Part shown: piece by piece, positions 46,601-54,505 of the stretch | Layout of the letters: each line of letters starts with the position of its first letter | How positions within the stretch are numbered: the stretch's first letter is position 1 | Assembly (NCBI GenBank): GCA_964626685.1 | Contig: CAZVJY010000003.1 | Location: forward strand, 1-64,000 | DNA length: 64,000 nt | DNA from: RGEC01 sp964626685 | GTDB lineage: Bacteria > Bacteroidota > Bacteroidia > NS11-12g > UBA955 | Direction of reading: 5' to 3' | Notes under the pieces: generated by a model | What the model was told of the DNA's origin: nothing | The model's database searches: none | Seen by the model: only the letters and a program-made list of their open reading frames with translations | Translations under genes and position numbers: made by a program

Positions 46601-48526
46601 TTTTCGTATAGTTCAGCGCGATTTCTGCGAAAAACCGAAGGTTGTGCCGGTGAGCTGCTCGTGAGTTTCACGGACAGAAGTCGTTTCGTGAGTAAAAACT
46701 ACTGGGATTTTGACGGGGATGGTAAAATTGATATCAGAAATCAGCCGGCACCCAATTATTTGTTTGGTAATCCAGGGGTTTTTAAAACCAAATTAATAGC
46801 TGAAAACATCAACGGATGCAAGGACAGCATAACCATCGACTCATTTGTAGTTTGGGCAAAACCGGCTCCTTCATTTATACCCTCCCGCGATAGTTTCTGT
46901 GCAAAGGATGCGGTTCAGTTTACCTATACCGGAAATTCAGTTGCTCCCATTGTGTCGTACCGATGGGATTTTGGCGACCTGTCAACCTTTAAAGATACCT
47001 CTACACAGAAGAATGCAGGCTGGAGATACCGTAATCCATTCAATTATGCAGTTTCGTTGAATGTGCGCGACTTAAAGGGCTGTACGGCTGTGGTTTCCCG
47101 CGGTATTTATGTGCTTGATACGGCAGGCCCGAAACCCACACCGATTGCTTTCATTACTGTTAAAGATCCTAATTCCGTGCAACTCAACTGGGTAAAATCT
47201 GGTTTGGGCAATTTTATGCGCTACCATATTTATCTGGATAGTACCCGATACATTTACAGACAAAGTGTTTCAGGCAGAAATGATACCTCGCTGTTATTCC
47301 AGTATCCGCCTCAGAGACTGAACAATCAGCGCTATTGTTACTCAATAAGACAGGAAGACACTTGTGCTCAACAGGGCAAGCTCGCTGTTTCACATTGCAC
47401 GATATTGCTGCGCGATACCTCAACCCAAAAATACCATATTGACTTAAAATGGCTCTCTTATGACGGCTGGGGAACAGAACTGAGCCATTACGAGCTATTT
47501 AGAAAAGACCTTGGCGGCAATTTCAAGTCCATAGCCGTTATTGACAAAGACCAGCTGGTTTACACAGATAGCTGGAAATGCGATCAGACCTATTGCTATT
47601 TTGTGGAGGCGGTGCATAAAAACAAAATATACCGCTCCAGAAGCAATGAAACCTGCGGAAAGCCACTGTACGAAAAGCCCGATGGAACGGCGCTGGTAAC
47701 GCTGGTAACAGTAGCCAATGATTCATTCCCCACCGTTTACTGGAAATCAGATTATGCCTATAATCCAGGTTCTTCTTTCATCCTCGAGAAATCAGGCAGC
47801 GGGTTGCCCGGCACTTTTCAAGCCGTGAAACAGGTAAAAGGATTGAGTGCAGCAGACCAAAGCGCAGATGCCCATCTGGCATCGTATTATTACCGTGTGG
47901 CCTACCGCGACCACTGCGGATTTACTGATGCGGCCGGAACGGCTTCAAATTCCATTTTTCTTCGTGGAATTCCGGGAACACGCAGGGTGAAAATTGAATG
48001 GAACCAATATGGATACTGGTATTCAGGGGTGAAGGAATATAAGCTGCAGTTAAAACAGCGGAATGGAAAATATAAAGACTGGCTTACCAAGCCTTCCATG
48101 GTTACACAGAAGGATAGCATTGATCTGGAGAGTTTTGGCCTGGACAGTATTTGCTTTAGGGTTGTTGCTTACAAGGATAGCATCAGCAGAGATTCCTCCA
48201 TTTCCAATTCTGTATGTTTTGTGCCCGCTTCGTATGTTTGGGTTCCTTCCGGTTTCACACCTAACCAAAGTGGATTAAATGATGTATTCAGGCCTACTGT
48301 GGGTTATGTTTTCGGAAATCACAGAAATCCAGCGCTTCGATACGAATTCCGGATTTTTAACCGATGGGGGCAAATGATTTTTAGCACCAATAATCCTGCA
48401 GACGGCTGGGATGGAAGTTTCATGCAACGCGAATGTCCCGTTGGGCTTTATATTTATGAGGTTAAAGCTATTGGTTTCGATGGCATTCCACACCAGAAAA
48501 AAGGCACAGTTTATTTGTTGCGTTAA
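43613..48526 (+). CDS. Giant secreted PKD-repeat protein with type-B (gliding-associated) T9SS sorting domain
   Basis: The product of 1637 residues has a signal peptide (IISGLVFLFLLPGFVFSQ) and a chain of PKD/Ig-like beta domains. PKD hallmarks are clear in several, such as FIDYGDGTVTDS, YWDFDGDGKIDI and YRWDFGDLSTF. A fibronectin-like stretch follows (about 1190-1540), rich in YCY and Tyr. The end is a type-B sorting domain: WVPSGFTPNQSGLNDVFRP, FRIFNRWGQMIF and GWDGSF to YLLR. T9SS should place it at the cell surface or release it, where it probably acts as an adhesin. Two lipoprotein genes diverge from its promoter. Confidence 0.93.
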   Translation: MRPGVKNTIISGLVFLFLLPGFVFSQTPVIEVVTPNVCIPQPVRLRVKNCTGCSNFEWKIGSGNFQSGTSEFSTVMTTPGVFDVEVRVTTSGGVVVPLQKLKAFRVHSNPTVDIGFSKVSLCGNATDTIIITDNSKNVVYRDWLVESRFIGNGPRQFWHVFSQGGKGYKRVYVTVRDSWGCQSQKVYDSTIGIWEDVVFSASPSKTTGCAPLSVRFTPVIDSANQSVDYLKWWVPGSTADSLFGRRPLVTYTKSGTYSFKVMLVTKAGCKYFYEVKDAMRYGDTSSMGINYNPSTLCANKEFTATVTNVRPGSNVNWNIVGAGYNGQTNGISIIGRFNDTGSADIYVTSENGGCVSYLDRKKAALIRGPKASFTTPVPFYCATPDTVQFTNTSVQGPGTTWRWTLWDSSNNIINVSTNQHYLYITNSLNKYSARLIASSTNGCSDTSFKKNVVVGGAIDTEFFYSPVPTCPFQKVTFSSRLGPGTPRTKNQFQWTFYNLSGGVISNSTLNNPVMEYPLPGDYTVRMIVSNNRGCLDTQTKRLFVKVEVPDVKLSLPDTVVCTNQRFLLKATQLKKVTGFQSFWKAYHRDSTNIVYQSLGDSSYLQIGFPGTYRIEYTIQKPNGECKYTVIHNRRVKVSGAIIKTTISPVYGCAPLPVTLQATLLNDLNYHGGSRPFSYLWKRTNPGGFPISDPTKPTVSSSLARGDYECWLVYSTASGCMDSTRKTFIESGIKSRINIPYEGRCRGRTVSFGNVSSWWADSVRWVCDSPSVIIKPSRTAWSPNGTFTQMGDFPIKLIVKYKNCADTSSTVINIFRLKASLFSPDSVVYCAPKLVKIFNTTPGAINSWWTFSNGATQFSKNNDLITQNFNQNLGSGYDVKLVVQNFLGCFDTLEKKGFFKVIGPIPRLTLAGNKGCEPLTVSFNNNSQDYVKAFIDYGDGTVTDSLKNGQFHKYKVTDKTLTAQRFDPMIIVADQFNCFAFSKPTESVEVWKSAEPNFSYSSARFLRKTEGCAGELLVSFTDRSRFVSKNYWDFDGDGKIDIRNQPAPNYLFGNPGVFKTKLIAENINGCKDSITIDSFVVWAKPAPSFIPSRDSFCAKDAVQFTYTGNSVAPIVSYRWDFGDLSTFKDTSTQKNAGWRYRNPFNYAVSLNVRDLKGCTAVVSRGIYVLDTAGPKPTPIAFITVKDPNSVQLNWVKSGLGNFMRYHIYLDSTRYIYRQSVSGRNDTSLLFQYPPQRLNNQRYCYSIRQEDTCAQQGKLAVSHCTILLRDTSTQKYHIDLKWLSYDGWGTELSHYELFRKDLGGNFKSIAVIDKDQLVYTDSWKCDQTYCYFVEAVHKNKIYRSRSNETCGKPLYEKPDGTALVTLVTVANDSFPTVYWKSDYAYNPGSSFILEKSGSGLPGTFQAVKQVKGLSAADQSADAHLASYYYRVAYRDHCGFTDAAGTASNSIFLRGIPGTRRVKIEWNQYGYWYSGVKEYKLQLKQRNGKYKDWLTKPSMVTQKDSIDLESFGLDSICFRVVAYKDSISRDSSISNSVCFVPASYVWVPSGFTPNQSGLNDVFRPTVGYVFGNHRNPALRYEFRIFNRWGQMIFSTNNPADGWDGSFMQRECPVGLYIYEVKAIGFDGIPHQKKGTVYLLR

Positions 48527-48568
48527 GGAAAAGGGCAATTATTCAGTTCAATTGACCTATAACTAAGG

Positions 48569-48576
48569 TAAATTTG
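48569..48576 (+). promoter_or_regulatory. TAnnTTTG promoter box of ffh
   Basis: TAAATTTG is an exact match, 10 nt before ATG 48587; a TTG at 48552-48554 is a possible upstream element. Confidence 0.6.
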
Positions 48577-48586
48577 CAGAGAATTT

Positions 48587-49894
48587 ATGTTTGACAATCT
48601 TCAGCGAAAACTTGAAAAAGCCTTTAAAACCCTCAAGGGGCAAGGCAAAATCAATGATTTAAATGTGGCCGAGACGGTGAAAGAAATTCGCCGTGCACTG
48701 ATTTCAGCCGACGTTAACTTTAAAGTTGCCAAGGAATTTACCGATAAAGTGCTGGAAGAAGCCAGGGGTAAAAATGTGCTTACCGCGGTTTCACCCGGCC
48801 AGTTACTGACCAAAATCGTTTACGATGAGCTGGTTGAGTTGCTGGGAGGTCAGCAGGCAGAAATTAAACTTTCCGGGAGTCCGGCAGTTATCCTGATTGC
48901 GGGATTGCAGGGTTCCGGTAAAACAACCTTTACGGGCAAACTGGGCAGATTGCTTAAGTCACAAGGCAAAAACCCCCTGCTTGTGGCATGCGACGTATAC
49001 AGGCCGGCTGCACGCGAGCAGCTGAAAGTGCTGGGTGCCGCCACAGAGGTTAAGGTTTTTAGTGAGGACCAAAGCACAGACCCACTCAGCATAGCCAGAA
49101 ATGCAATTGCTTATGCAAAACTAAATAACCACAATGTGGTGGTGGTTGACACCGCAGGTCGTACCTCGGTAGACCAGCAAATGATGGATGAAATTGCGGC
49201 TTTAAAAAAGGCTTTGACTCCAGCTGAAACACTCTTTGTTGTGGATTCCATGACCGGTCAGGATGCAGTAAACACCGCGCGTACCTTCAACCAGGTTCTT
49301 GATTTTACCGGTGTGGTGCTAACCAAACTAGATGGCGACACCCGAGGTGGTGCAGCTTTGTCCATCAAATCCGTGGTAAACAAGCCCATTAAATTTGTAA
49401 GCAACGGAGAAAAGCCCGAAGCCCTTGATGTTTTCTACCCCGATCGTATGGCCGGTAGAATTCTGGGTAAAGGTGATGTTGTAACGCTGGTTGAAAAGGC
49501 CCAGGCAGCCTTCGACGAGGAAGAGGCGGCACGTCTTTCCAAAAAGATTGCGAAAAACAGCTTTGATTTCGATGACTTTCTCATCCAGCTTCAGCAGATC
49601 AAAAAAATGGGTAACATGAAGGATTTGATGGCCATGATTCCCGGTGTAGGCAGTAAAATCAAAGACATGGACATCGATGAGAATGCCTTTAAGGGAATTG
49701 AAGCTATGATTCAGTCAATGACACCCCGGGAACGTGCAAGGCCCGAAATTCTCAATGGTTCCCGCAAACAGCGTATTGTGAACGGAAGTGGCAGAAGCAT
49801 TCAGGAGCTCAATAAACTGCTCACCCAGTTCAACCAGATGAGACAAATGATGAAAAGCATGCAAAATCGGAAATTCCCCGGATTGCGCATGTAA
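48587..49894 (+). CDS. ffh: Signal recognition particle protein Ffh (SRP54)
   Basis: Ffh binds signal sequences and 4.5S RNA and delivers ribosomes to FtsY at the membrane. The 435 residues contain the N domain, the G domain with GLQGSGKTTFTGKL, DVYRPAAREQL, DTAGRT and TKLDGDTRGGAALS, and the Met-rich M domain with the RNA-binding segment SRKQRIVNGSGRSIQELN and a final QMRQMMKSMQ helix. The length is at the short end for the family but all parts are present. Confidence 0.98.
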   Translation: MFDNLQRKLEKAFKTLKGQGKINDLNVAETVKEIRRALISADVNFKVAKEFTDKVLEEARGKNVLTAVSPGQLLTKIVYDELVELLGGQQAEIKLSGSPAVILIAGLQGSGKTTFTGKLGRLLKSQGKNPLLVACDVYRPAAREQLKVLGAATEVKVFSEDQSTDPLSIARNAIAYAKLNNHNVVVVDTAGRTSVDQQMMDEIAALKKALTPAETLFVVDSMTGQDAVNTARTFNQVLDFTGVVLTKLDGDTRGGAALSIKSVVNKPIKFVSNGEKPEALDVFYPDRMAGRILGKGDVVTLVEKAQAAFDEEEAARLSKKIAKNSFDFDDFLIQLQQIKKMGNMKDLMAMIPGVGSKIKDMDIDENAFKGIEAMIQSMTPRERARPEILNGSRKQRIVNGSGRSIQELNKLLTQFNQMRQMMKSMQNRKFPGLRM

Positions 49895-49953
49895 CTTTCT
49901 GCCGCATCCCCCGGTGCAGCAGTGTGCCACGCTTTTTGTTAATTTCAGAATAA

Positions 49954-50598
49954 ATGAACCGATCCGATATTGCAGATTTACGCAAAGAATACACCCGGGC
50001 ATATTTAAATCCGGAAGATTTGCCTGAAAATCCGTTTCAGGCCTTTTCAAACTGGTTTGACTTTGCCTTGCATGAAAAGATTTATGAGCCAAACGCCATG
50101 GTGCTCTCTACGGTGCACAACCACAGGCCTTCTTCCCGCGTGGTACTGCTGAAAGGGCTCTCGGACGGCGGTTTTGTGTTTTACACCAATTACAACAGCA
50201 AAAAAGGGCAGGATCTCTTGCATAATCCTTTTGCCAGTCTCAATTTTCATTGGCCGGAGCAGGAGCGTCAAATCCGCATAGAGGGCAAAACCGAAAAGGT
50301 GTCTGAAGAGGAAAGCGATGCCTATTTTCAGAGCAGGCCCCGTTTAAGTCAGGCAGGCGCAATTGTATCAGCACAAAGCAGTGTGGTGGCTTCCCGTGAA
50401 GAACTGGATGCTGCCATGAAAAAATTCATGGATTTGCCGGCTGGTATCCCGCTTGCACGCCCCCCTCATTGGGGCGGTTTCCGGCTGATTCCGGATTACT
50501 TTGAGTTCTGGCAGGGGAGGCCTGGCAGGGTTCACGACCGCATAGCCTACACCCAAAAGGAAGATTTAAGTTGGTCAAGAAGCAGATTAAGTCCATAA
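49954..50598 (+). CDS. pdxH: Pyridoxine/pyridoxamine 5'-phosphate oxidase
   Basis: PdxH uses FMN and oxygen to make pyridoxal 5'-phosphate. The 214-residue protein shows SSRVVLLKG, FYTNYNSKKGQDLLHNP, the substrate region RQIRIEGKTEKV, RPRLSQAGAIVSAQSS, and the C-terminal PPHWGGFRLIPDYFEFWQG and RVHDRIAY segments. The gene ends in the arm of a bidirectional terminator shared with the bTHX gene. Confidence 0.96.
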   Translation: MNRSDIADLRKEYTRAYLNPEDLPENPFQAFSNWFDFALHEKIYEPNAMVLSTVHNHRPSSRVVLLKGLSDGGFVFYTNYNSKKGQDLLHNPFASLNFHWPEQERQIRIEGKTEKVSEEESDAYFQSRPRLSQAGAIVSAQSSVVASREELDAAMKKFMDLPAGIPLARPPHWGGFRLIPDYFEFWQGRPGRVHDRIAYTQKEDLSWSRSRLSP

Positions 50599-50623
50599 AA
50601 AAAGGCCTTTTCAGGCCTTTTTT
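50597..50623. terminator. Bidirectional terminator between pdxH and bTHX
   Basis: AAAAAAAGGCC, loop TTTTCA, GGCCTTTTTT: the A-run and T-run make the hairpin work on both strands. It covers the last base pair of pdxH and the last codons of the bTHX gene. Confidence 0.85.
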
Positions 50624-50745
50624 GCTTTTTTCTTAGGTGCTGCGGCTACCGGAGCTGCTGCTGCCTTTACCCTGTAGGGTCTGTGCTTGCCGTAAGATCC
50701 GTTATGGATTTTACCGCGCTTGGTTTTCAAGTCTCCTTTACCCAT
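50611..50745 (-). CDS. Small ribosomal subunit protein bTHX
   Basis: A 44-residue reading frame on the minus strand starts MGKGDLKTKRGKIHNGSYGK and continues with HRPYR and an Ala/Pro/Lys tail ending KKKAKKA. The first 25 residues match the small basic bTHX protein of the 30S head, known from Thermus and common in Bacteroidota. An exact promoter box lies 8 nt before the ATG, and the stop is inside the shared terminator hairpin. It is short enough that gene finders often miss it. Confidence 0.88.
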   Translation of the reverse strand: MGKGDLKTKRGKIHNGSYGKHRPYRVKAAAAPVAAAPKKKAKKA

Positions 50746-50753
50746 AATGAGGG

Positions 50754-50761
50754 CAAAAATA
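50754..50761 (-). promoter_or_regulatory. TAnnTTTG promoter box of the bTHX gene
   Basis: The minus strand reads TATTTTTG, an exact match, 8 nt before ATG 50745. Confidence 0.6.
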
Positions 50762-50786
50762 AAAAACTTGATAAAATTTTAAAAAA

Positions 50787-51608
50787 TCAGGTGTTGGGAT
50801 CTTTAAAATTTTCCATCAGTTCAGCTGCAATGCCGGTAAAGCTGAATCCACCATCGTGAAACAGATTTTGCATAGTAACCATGCGCGTGTAATCACTGAA
50901 CATGGAAACGCAGTAATCTGCACAGCTTTTGGCATCGGCATTGCCCAGTGGGCTCATGGTATCGGCATAGTTAAAGAAGGCATCAAATCCGCCAACCCCA
51001 CTTCCGGCCGTGGTTTTGGTAGGGCTTTGTGAAATGGTATTAACACGCACTTTTTTGTGTTTACCAAAATGATAGCCAAAGCTACGTGCAATACTCTCCA
51101 GCAGGGATTTGGCCTCTGCCATCTCACTGTAATCCGGGAAAACACGCTGAGCGGCGATATAGGTAAGCCCTACAATGCTTCCCCATTCTGCCATGGCGTC
51201 CTGTTTCCATAAAACCTGCATCAGGCGGTGAAATGACATAGCCGAAATATCCAGGGTCTGGTGCATGTATTCGTAGTTTAACTCGGTGTAAGGGATTTTC
51301 TTCCGTACATTCAGGCTCATTCCAACACTGTGAAGAACAAAATCCAGTTTACCTCCCATTTTTTCCATGCTCTGGATCACCAGATTTTCGAGATCTTCCA
51401 TTTTGGTAACGTCGGCATATATCAGCGGAGCATTGAGCTTCTTCGCCAGTTCTTCTGTCTGCCCTACCCTTGCAGCCACCGGTGCGTTGGTGAGCACCAA
51501 CTGAGCCCCCTCGGCATGGCAGCGTTCTGCTACCTGCCAGGCGATCGAATTTTCATTGAGTGCGCCGAAAATTATACCGCGCTTTCCTTTTAAAATTTGA
51601 TTTCCCAT
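50787..51608 (-). CDS. fabI: Enoyl-[acyl-carrier-protein] reductase (NADH), FabI
   Basis: FabI reduces enoyl-ACP in the last step of each fatty-acid elongation cycle. The 273 residues include the NADH loop FGALNENSIAW, LDFVLHSVGMS and the active-site arrangement Tyr in LTYIAAQRVFPDY and Tyr-x6-Lys in YSEMAEAK, as FabI requires. The C-terminal FHDGGFSFTGI matches. The start is ATG 51608 (MGNQILKGK), 10 nt after an exact promoter box; an upstream in-frame ATG at 51632 lies before the box. Confidence 0.95.
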   Translation of the reverse strand: MGNQILKGKRGIIFGALNENSIAWQVAERCHAEGAQLVLTNAPVAARVGQTEELAKKLNAPLIYADVTKMEDLENLVIQSMEKMGGKLDFVLHSVGMSLNVRKKIPYTELNYEYMHQTLDISAMSFHRLMQVLWKQDAMAEWGSIVGLTYIAAQRVFPDYSEMAEAKSLLESIARSFGYHFGKHKKVRVNTISQSPTKTTAGSGVGGFDAFFNYADTMSPLGNADAKSCADYCVSMFSDYTRMVTMQNLFHDGGFSFTGIAAELMENFKDPNT

Positions 51609-51618
51609 AATGATTTTC

Positions 51619-51626
51619 CAAAGGTA
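51619..51626 (-). promoter_or_regulatory. TAnnTTTG promoter box of fabI
   Basis: The minus strand reads TACCTTTG, an exact match, 10 nt before ATG 51608. Confidence 0.6.
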
Positions 51627-51777
51627 TAACATTTCGCCGAATTAACATTTTTGCCTTTACTTGCCTTTAGATTGAAAACCTGTCAGCATTAACACTGTTA
51701 GCGTATTTTGCCGCCTTGTTAGGCACTTCATGGCGCCCGTTTTTGTTTTTTTAATTCAATTGTCATAGTTTTACATT

Positions 51778-54489
51778 ATGAAACAATTTTTTACCCTGTT
51801 GTTCATACTTATAATCTGCTTCCCTTTGCGGTCGCAATTCCAATCCATCAGCGGAACAGTAATCAAATCCCAACTGAAAGAAAATAAGCCGTTTGAAACT
51901 ACACGCAGGAGTGCTTCCAAACCAACCGCTTGCAAGACGGATACATCCTATTTTGTGCAGTATGGTGTTAAAGGTTATCGCTTCGTTACTGTAAGAAGCG
52001 GCAGCAGCCTGGGCCAGTTTTATGGAGCGCCTCAGCCGCTTACCATTTCTGGATTCCGGTTTTTTGCCGTTGCCAATGCGGTAACACCTGCAAGGCCTGT
52101 TTTTATCAGAATGCGCTGTAACCTATACAGAGCCGGTGCGGATTCTTTGCCCACAGGGCCAATTCTTGCAAGCGATACGGTAACCATTGATACCATCATG
52201 CGTGCCAATGTGTTTTTAACGGATGTTCAGTTTGATGCCAAGTTTAAAAATCCTGTTACCATTAATCACAATTATATTCTTACGCTAGAGTCTGACAGTA
52301 CAACTGTTTCTGCCAGTGTGATAACCAGTGACTGGACACAGGGTGACGGAAGAAGAAGAAATCTGGGTTGCGGAAGTGTTAGCGGACTTTGGTACCGCAA
52401 TTTGCAGCTCAACATAGCCGGGGTCACTTTTGATGCGGATAATCAGTTGCTGCCTTTTGTTAAATATAATTTTGGGACGGATTTTAATATCACCAGCAAT
52501 TGCTATCCCAATATCGATACGGTCAGGTTTCCAAACCAGCAGAAATTTAATGTGAGCGGACACCCATACTATAATTACTATCAGTATTACAATCTGCCGC
52601 AATTTTCACATCGCTGGACCTACGACGGCAGTTTCAGCAACTTCATGGTAGACGGAAAATTCAGGCCACCCAGCAAAAAGAACTTTACGGTGCAGTTGAT
52701 ATCAACAGTATACTCTTACCGTGTTGGTACCTGCAATGATACGACCATAAAAACAGTGTATTTCAGACCGGTGGTTCCCTCCTTGAAAAGACCGGCCAAT
52801 GTATGCCGTGGAGATACCACTGCCATTGATCTAACAACCGATAACGGCGCCATTATTCGGTGGCACCGCACGCCAACAGATACAGCCTTTTTTACTGGAA
52901 ACAGTCTACCCGTGATAAACGCCCAGCAAAACGATTCTTTTTGGGTGCGGTCGCAAAATGGGCCCTGTTTTTCGTCATTTGTAAAAATCAGGCTTACGGT
53001 TAATGATTATCCCAATAAGCCAACGGTGCAGGATGCCCAGGTCTGCATTGGTGCTGCTGCTAACCTTCAGGCTTCAACAAACAAAGGACAAATTGAATGG
53101 TTCAGCACTTCCGTTGGCGGAAAGATAGTTTTTACCGGTAACACCCTTCAAACGGTGCCTCTCTTTTCCGATACATCCTTATATGTTCAGGCAAACAATC
53201 AGGGGTGTGTCAATAAAAATGGAAGAACAAAAGTGACCGCGTTTGTGAGTAACAATTTTGCACCTCAAAAGCCCGGTGTGGTGGCAGATACCTTCGCGTG
53301 CTTTGCTCCGGGGCAGTCATTTACCCTGCAAGCTACGGGTAATGACACAATACGGTGGTTTAATCAGCCGTCAGGCGGCACACCTATCGCGTTGGGTGGT
53401 AATTATACCTTTGTTCCTCCGGGCCGAGGCACTTATGATTATTTTGTGGAGGTTTGGAATGGTGTGTGTGCCAGCAGCCGCGAGCATTCCACACTGCACG
53501 TATATCGTCCGCCTGCTGTTTCGGGCAAAACCAGCCCCACGGTTTGCGCCGGCGATTCAGTTTCCTTTGCAATCAATATTCCATGGGGCATTGTAAAATG
53601 GTTTACTCCGGCAGATCTGCAAAATGCTGTTTATACCGGTACAAAGCCAACATTCCGAAACCTGCAGTCCAACACAACCTATTATATCAAAGCGATTGAA
53701 GAGCAGTGTGCGGCAGTAAATTTTGATAGTGTAAAAGTAACCGTGAATGTACCTCCCGTTCCGTCGCTCGTGAAATCAGATCCGGTATGCGCCAAAGGGG
53801 CAGGTGTCTTTCAGGTAAATGCTTCAGGCGGTAATGTATGGTGGTATTATGAGGATACCTCATCCATGTCTTTCTTCAAGGGGAGCCAGATCGTTACCGG
53901 ACCGCTGTTGTCGCCGGTAACCTACTATTATGCCACAGAAAAAAATGGATGCTTTAGCAGCCGAAAGGCAATGACAGTTTCCATTAAACCCAGGCCTACA
54001 GCCGGATTCACCTGGCAGCTTCGCTGGCAGAGAACCCTGGTTTGTACGCCCATTACCACCACTGGTCTTACGTTTGAGTGGAATTGGGGAGATGGTTCAA
54101 AAACCACAGGTTTGCCTGGCACACATCAGTATGCACAGGAAGGAAACTACACGGTAAAACTTGTAGTTACGGGTAACAGCAATGGCTGCAGGGATACGGC
54201 AGATATACCCGTTCTGATCAGCCATGTAGGGGTAAAACAAAATGCCTCAACCGAAGTGAAGGTATTTCCTATTCCTGTTAATGCAGGGTCTGACTTGCAA
54301 ATTGCTGTTCCCGCCGGTAAAAAGTATAATTACACTGTGTATTCGGCTTCAGGTGCAGTTTGCTTTGGTGGTCAGGGTTTTGACGGCCGCATACACATCC
54401 CTGCCGAAGTCAATGCAGGTATCTATTTCGTAAGAATGCAGTCTGAGGAACAGTCATTTACTGGCAGAATCCTGATTGCTGAGCCTTAA
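51778..54489 (+). CDS. Secreted Ig-like/PKD protein with T9SS type-A sorting domain
   Basis: The 903-residue product has a signal peptide (FFTLLFILIICFPLRSQ), an N-terminal jelly-roll-like domain (about 60-230), several Ig-like repeats of the form VCxGxxxxLxAxxxxGxIxWF (for example VCIGAAANLQASTNKGQIEWF and the repeat near 600), a PKD domain (FEWNWGDGSKTTG) and a type-A sorting domain (VFPIPVNAGSDLQ to RILIAEP). It should be exposed at the cell surface and probably serves in adhesion. A near-consensus TAGTTTTA box lies before ATG 51778. Confidence 0.9.
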   Translation: MKQFFTLLFILIICFPLRSQFQSISGTVIKSQLKENKPFETTRRSASKPTACKTDTSYFVQYGVKGYRFVTVRSGSSLGQFYGAPQPLTISGFRFFAVANAVTPARPVFIRMRCNLYRAGADSLPTGPILASDTVTIDTIMRANVFLTDVQFDAKFKNPVTINHNYILTLESDSTTVSASVITSDWTQGDGRRRNLGCGSVSGLWYRNLQLNIAGVTFDADNQLLPFVKYNFGTDFNITSNCYPNIDTVRFPNQQKFNVSGHPYYNYYQYYNLPQFSHRWTYDGSFSNFMVDGKFRPPSKKNFTVQLISTVYSYRVGTCNDTTIKTVYFRPVVPSLKRPANVCRGDTTAIDLTTDNGAIIRWHRTPTDTAFFTGNSLPVINAQQNDSFWVRSQNGPCFSSFVKIRLTVNDYPNKPTVQDAQVCIGAAANLQASTNKGQIEWFSTSVGGKIVFTGNTLQTVPLFSDTSLYVQANNQGCVNKNGRTKVTAFVSNNFAPQKPGVVADTFACFAPGQSFTLQATGNDTIRWFNQPSGGTPIALGGNYTFVPPGRGTYDYFVEVWNGVCASSREHSTLHVYRPPAVSGKTSPTVCAGDSVSFAINIPWGIVKWFTPADLQNAVYTGTKPTFRNLQSNTTYYIKAIEEQCAAVNFDSVKVTVNVPPVPSLVKSDPVCAKGAGVFQVNASGGNVWWYYEDTSSMSFFKGSQIVTGPLLSPVTYYYATEKNGCFSSRKAMTVSIKPRPTAGFTWQLRWQRTLVCTPITTTGLTFEWNWGDGSKTTGLPGTHQYAQEGNYTVKLVVTGNSNGCRDTADIPVLISHVGVKQNASTEVKVFPIPVNAGSDLQIAVPAGKKYNYTVYSASGAVCFGGQGFDGRIHIPAEVNAGIYFVRMQSEEQSFTGRILIAEP

Positions 54490-54505
54490 TGAAGGCCCCT
54501 GACCG

